A stretch of 8,871 nt of DNA from Patescibacteria group bacterium (GTDB lineage Bacteria; Patescibacteriota; Patescibacteriia; UBA9934): the NCBI GenBank assembly GCA_030916555.1, contig JAUPWK010000062.1:1-8871 (forward strand). The letters are read 5' to 3'. Position numbers and translations under genes: made by a program. Under the pieces are notes generated by a model. That model was not told where the DNA came from. It saw only the letters and a program-made list of their open reading frames with translations, and made no database searches. Below are positions 6,252 through 8,871 of this stretch, one piece after another (position 1 is the first letter of the stretch; each line of letters starts with the position of its first letter).

Positions 6252-7475
6252 ATGACCGAAAAACAACAAGCTGTCTTGAAAATCGTTGGCCTCATTGCTG
6301 TAGCTGGACTCATGGGAGTAGCCCTGTATTTCATGATTTTTGGCGGCGGCCCAAGCATTAAGCCGGTCATAACACCAGAAACACCCGGTACAACAGGTGG
6401 CGGGCTACCAACAGCGGGAAGTGGGACACCAGGAGGAAACACCGGTGGTGGCACGGTCCCCACTGGTCCAGGCGTACTCACGCCATCTCCGGTAGCTGAT
6501 GGCGGCCTCACACAAACAACCCGCCTCACCTCTGGAGGAGTTCTTCAGCCAACAATTACAAGCGGTGGTACACTCGCCTATTACGATCCACGTGATGGAA
6601 AGTTTTATACCATTGATGCTAATGGCAATGTCGCACTCCTGTCTCAGGGCAGCTTCCCGTATGCCTCAGACGTAACGTTCTCTGACGGCGCCACTTCGGC
6701 AGTCATTGAATTCCCTGATGGGAGCAATGTTGTTTACGACTTTACCACCGGTAAACAATCGACACTTCCTTCTCACTGGGAAGACTTCGCCTTCTCTGAC
6801 GATAGCACGTCAATTGCCGCAAAAAGCGTCGGTACTGATCCGTCAAACCGGTCCCTCGTCATCAGCTCCGCCGATGGCTCAAGCGCTAAAGCTATCGCCC
6901 CACTTGGCGATAACGACAGCCTCGTCAATGTAAGCTGGTCACCAGATGGTGACGTAGTCGGGTTCTCAAAAACCGGGTCATCTGGAAATGCTTTTGGACA
7001 AAATGAGGTCTACCTTATTGGTGATGATGGTCAAGCCGCAGGAGTGCTTATTGTAAACGGTTCAAACTTCAAAAACATCTGGGCGCCAGACGGAAGCAAT
7101 CTCATGTATTCCGTAGCTGATGCTGGAGATGAGTACCGAACCAGCCTCTGGTACGCGGATAGTCGCGGAGACAGAACCGGAGATACTCGCGTCCGCTTAA
7201 GCATAAAAACAAGTGCTGATAAATGTATATTTGCTTCAAATACGTTAGCGTATTGCGCCGTGCCTCTTGATATGCCCGCTGGCGGTGGAGCCACGTCTTC
7301 CCTGATTACGTCGCCGGACAACCTTTTCAGTGTCGCACTTCCATCCGGAAAATCGACTCTCGTAGCTATTCCTGATCAAGAAACGAAAATGACGAATTTG
7401 AGTGTTTCCGCGGATGGCAAACAGTTATTTTACACTGACACCGTGGGACGCTTGAACTACATTCAACTCAAATAG
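6252..7475 (+). CDS. Membrane-anchored beta-propeller (WD40/TolB-like) protein
   Basis: 407-residue protein with one N-terminal membrane segment (about 9-30) without a lipobox Cys, then a Gly/Thr/Pro-rich linker (about 31-80), then a repeat domain to the C-terminus. The repeats resemble PD40/TolB-type propeller blades: SWSPDG at 228-233, WAPDG at 277-281, SVSADG at 384-389, and degenerate copies such as FSDG and FSDDS earlier. About six blades are likely. The domain is probably displayed outside the membrane on a flexible stalk, as a binding or scaffold module; no catalytic motif is seen. Two cysteines, 325 and 335, are close together and could form a disulfide. The gene starts three bases after the previous stop without a Shine-Dalgarno, so translational coupling is likely, and the DsbA-like gene follows two bases after its TAG. 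The ligand is unknown. Confidence 0.85.
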   Translation: MTEKQQAVLKIVGLIAVAGLMGVALYFMIFGGGPSIKPVITPETPGTTGGGLPTAGSGTPGGNTGGGTVPTGPGVLTPSPVADGGLTQTTRLTSGGVLQPTITSGGTLAYYDPRDGKFYTIDANGNVALLSQGSFPYASDVTFSDGATSAVIEFPDGSNVVYDFTTGKQSTLPSHWEDFAFSDDSTSIAAKSVGTDPSNRSLVISSADGSSAKAIAPLGDNDSLVNVSWSPDGDVVGFSKTGSSGNAFGQNEVYLIGDDGQAAGVLIVNGSNFKNIWAPDGSNLMYSVADAGDEYRTSLWYADSRGDRTGDTRVRLSIKTSADKCIFASNTLAYCAVPLDMPAGGGATSSLITSPDNLFSVALPSGKSTLVAIPDQETKMTNLSVSADGKQLFYTDTVGRLNYIQLK

Positions 7476-7477
7476 CT

Positions 7478-8119
7478 ATGCGCTACTATTGGCACTTTCT
7501 TATTGCCGCGAGCTTGATTACCGGTTTTGTAATTTTATTCTTTGTCTTTTCGTTAAGCACAAAAGACAACATCAATTTTACGAATGATACGGAGATCACC
7601 ACTCCCTCTGTTACAGTCGCTGACCCAATCCTGGGCCCCATGACTGCTCCGGTAACGCTCGTCAACTACGGTGATTACGAATGCCCAAGCTGCGCCGATC
7701 TTGATGCCAGTCTCCTAGCGCTCCGCGCCGAGTACGGCGATACCTTGAGAATTGTCTGGAAAGACATGCCGAACGTTTCTCAGCACGATCAGGCCCTACC
7801 GGCGGCCGTAGCCGCTCAGTGCGCTGGAGAGCAAAAAAAGTTCTGGGAATATCACAGCTTACTCATGGCTAACCAAGCCAATTTAAGCCCAGAGTTGTAT
7901 ACTCAGATTGCGACAGAGCTTCAACTCAAAGACAAAGCCTTTGCCAGGTGCACAGAGGACCAAGCCACTCTACCTCTTGTGCAACGCGGCTTCGATGAAG
8001 GCGTAGCGCTTGGCATTACCGCCACTCCAACGCTCTACATCAATGGCGAACGCTATACCGGTGCCATGACCACCTCAGAAATCAGACGGATTATTGATCG
8101 TATAACCTCTTCATTGTGA
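7478..8119 (+). CDS. Membrane-anchored DsbA-like thiol-disulfide oxidoreductase
   Basis: DsbA/BdbD-like thioredoxin-fold protein of 213 residues, expected to form or shuffle disulfides in exported proteins. An N-terminal hydrophobic segment (about 5-26) anchors it, with the catalytic domain outside the cytosol. The active site is CPSC (Cys69, Cys72) in the context NYGDYECPSC. The cis-proline loop TPTLYING, with Pro184, is typical of the family. Helical-insert features include KFWEYHSLLM. Two further cysteines, 115 and 158, match positions often seen in this subfamily and may pair. Length is usual for the short anchored forms. The ATG lies two bases after the previous stop, and its TGA overlaps the GTG of the next gene by four bases (GTGA), implying coupled translation. 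The co-encoded Cys-containing exported proteins are likely substrates. Oxidase versus isomerase activity cannot be told from sequence. Confidence 0.92.
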   Translation: MRYYWHFLIAASLITGFVILFFVFSLSTKDNINFTNDTEITTPSVTVADPILGPMTAPVTLVNYGDYECPSCADLDASLLALRAEYGDTLRIVWKDMPNVSQHDQALPAAVAAQCAGEQKKFWEYHSLLMANQANLSPELYTQIATELQLKDKAFARCTEDQATLPLVQRGFDEGVALGITATPTLYINGERYTGAMTTSEIRRIIDRITSSL

Positions 8120-8871
8120 AGAAGCTCCTCTCCTTTTTAATTCTTTCTTTTGTACTGGCTCCCGCGTTTGTCTTTGCTGATGCCGGTGGAGCTGGTCAGG
8201 GAAACGAAATCCCTAGTCCACTTGATTGTGAGGGTTATTTTGAGTGTGTTTGCAATACCAGCGCTCCACAAACCGACTATCTTCCCGTCTCAACCACCGC
8301 CACCACTCCAGAAGCATGTAATAGCTACTGCCAAGGACTCACAGACCCCACCACCTATGACTGGAGCTGCTGGCTTGGCGGCTCAGTAATGTTTAACGGT
8401 GTATCTCGCCTGGAAGAAAGTGGCGTCATAGGAGACTCGGCTAGTGCCACAACCTCAGCTCCCACCGTACCAGCTGAGGCGCCGGCTCAGCCGCTCATCC
8501 CCATCCTCAACGTTCCCATTCCAGGGCTTGATTGGTCGAAAGCGACCACCGTCTCAAATGGCCAGCAGCATAGCAATCTGCTTGGCGCATATGTAAACGC
8601 GGTCTATGCTTACATGCTTGGCGCTGCAGCGCTCATTGCCGTCACCATGCTCATGATTGCTGGATTGCAATACGCTACCGCCAGAGGAGATTCAAAACAG
8701 GTTGATAACGCAAAGAAGCGCATCAATAACGCGGTCGTTGGCATTATTCTTCTTTTGCTTGCTTACAATATTGCTTTCATCGTAAATCCAGCAACGGTGA
8801 AGTTTAAATCACTTGATATTCAGGTAATCAAAGGCATCGAGGTTGACGATGAAACACCAGTCAATTTTTCC
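8116..8871 (+). CDS. Cys-rich exported protein with T4SS-pilin-like membrane region, 3' end outside the window
   Basis: The frame is open for 252 codons from GTG at 8116 to the window edge. The start is supported by the GTGA overlap with the upstream stop and by an immediate signal peptide, MKKLLSFLILSFVLAPAFVFA, with likely cleavage after Ala21. Next comes a domain with six cysteines (38, 44, 46, 68, 72, 85), then a Pro/Ala/Thr-rich linker. Two membrane helices (about 167-188 and 206-223) follow, joined by the basic loop ARGDSKQVDNAKKRINNA. This helix-loop-helix, with GD, AKKRI and NA residues, resembles the VirB2-like T4SS pilin family common in Patescibacteria. Typical members are about 100-150 residues, so the Cys-rich ectodomain and the tail after residue 225 are extras. 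Pilin function is inferred; it could instead be a membrane channel or scaffold component. The upstream oxidoreductase fits a need for disulfides. Confidence 0.85.
   Translation, partial: MKKLLSFLILSFVLAPAFVFADAGGAGQGNEIPSPLDCEGYFECVCNTSAPQTDYLPVSTTATTPEACNSYCQGLTDPTTYDWSCWLGGSVMFNGVSRLEESGVIGDSASATTSAPTVPAEAPAQPLIPILNVPIPGLDWSKATTVSNGQQHSNLLGAYVNAVYAYMLGAAALIAVTMLMIAGLQYATARGDSKQVDNAKKRINNAVVGIILLLLAYNIAFIVNPATVKFKSLDIQVIKGIEVDDETPVNFS

Noticed and set aside
8150..8389. 79-codon plus-strand frame starting at ATG 8150
   Set aside because: It is out of frame with the GTG-initiated gene, which has a signal peptide and membrane helices and stays open to the window end.

Overview
The window looks like a chromosomal segment of a Patescibacteria (CPR) bacterium, possibly of the Parcubacteria group. 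The placement is inferred from three things: a membrane-anchored beta-propeller, DsbA-like and T4SS-pilin-like gene set of the kind seen in that radiation; tightly packed genes; and almost no Shine-Dalgarno sequences. The standard genetic code fits: TGA, TAA and TAG all act as stops. There are no RNA genes, insertion sequences, CRISPR arrays or phage genes.

Layout. Positions 1-1206 (minus strand) hold the first 402 codons of a phosphomannomutase/phosphoglucomutase whose 3' end lies outside the window. A short divergent region (1207-1303) separates it from a plus-strand protein quality-control cluster: lemA (1304-1861), htpX (1936-2829) and clpC (2835-5318). This cluster closes with a strong intrinsic terminator (5325-5350).

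Immediately after the terminator is an extended -10 promoter (TGCTATAAT, 5353-5361), only 8 bases from the next ATG, so that mRNA is predicted to be leaderless. It opens a compact run of four genes for membrane or exported proteins: an unrecognised 292-residue protein with a hydrophobic C-terminus (5370-6248), an N-terminally anchored beta-propeller protein (6252-7475), a membrane-anchored DsbA-like thiol oxidoreductase (7478-8119), and the 5' part of a signal-peptide protein with a Cys-rich N-terminal domain and a T4SS-pilin-like two-helix C-terminal region (8116 to beyond 8871).

How they work together (inference). LemA, HtpX and ClpC point to membrane and cytosolic proteostasis. ClpC keeps both ATPase modules and an LGF ClpP-docking tripeptide, although no clpP is in view. 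The second operon looks like an envelope-exposed assembly in which the DsbA-like enzyme oxidises cysteines in its co-encoded neighbours, notably the six-cysteine pilin-like protein and a Cys pair in the propeller protein. The most notable points are the terminator/leaderless-promoter junction, the pairing of oxidoreductase with Cys-rich pilin-like protein, and a Cys/His cluster in the ClpC linker.
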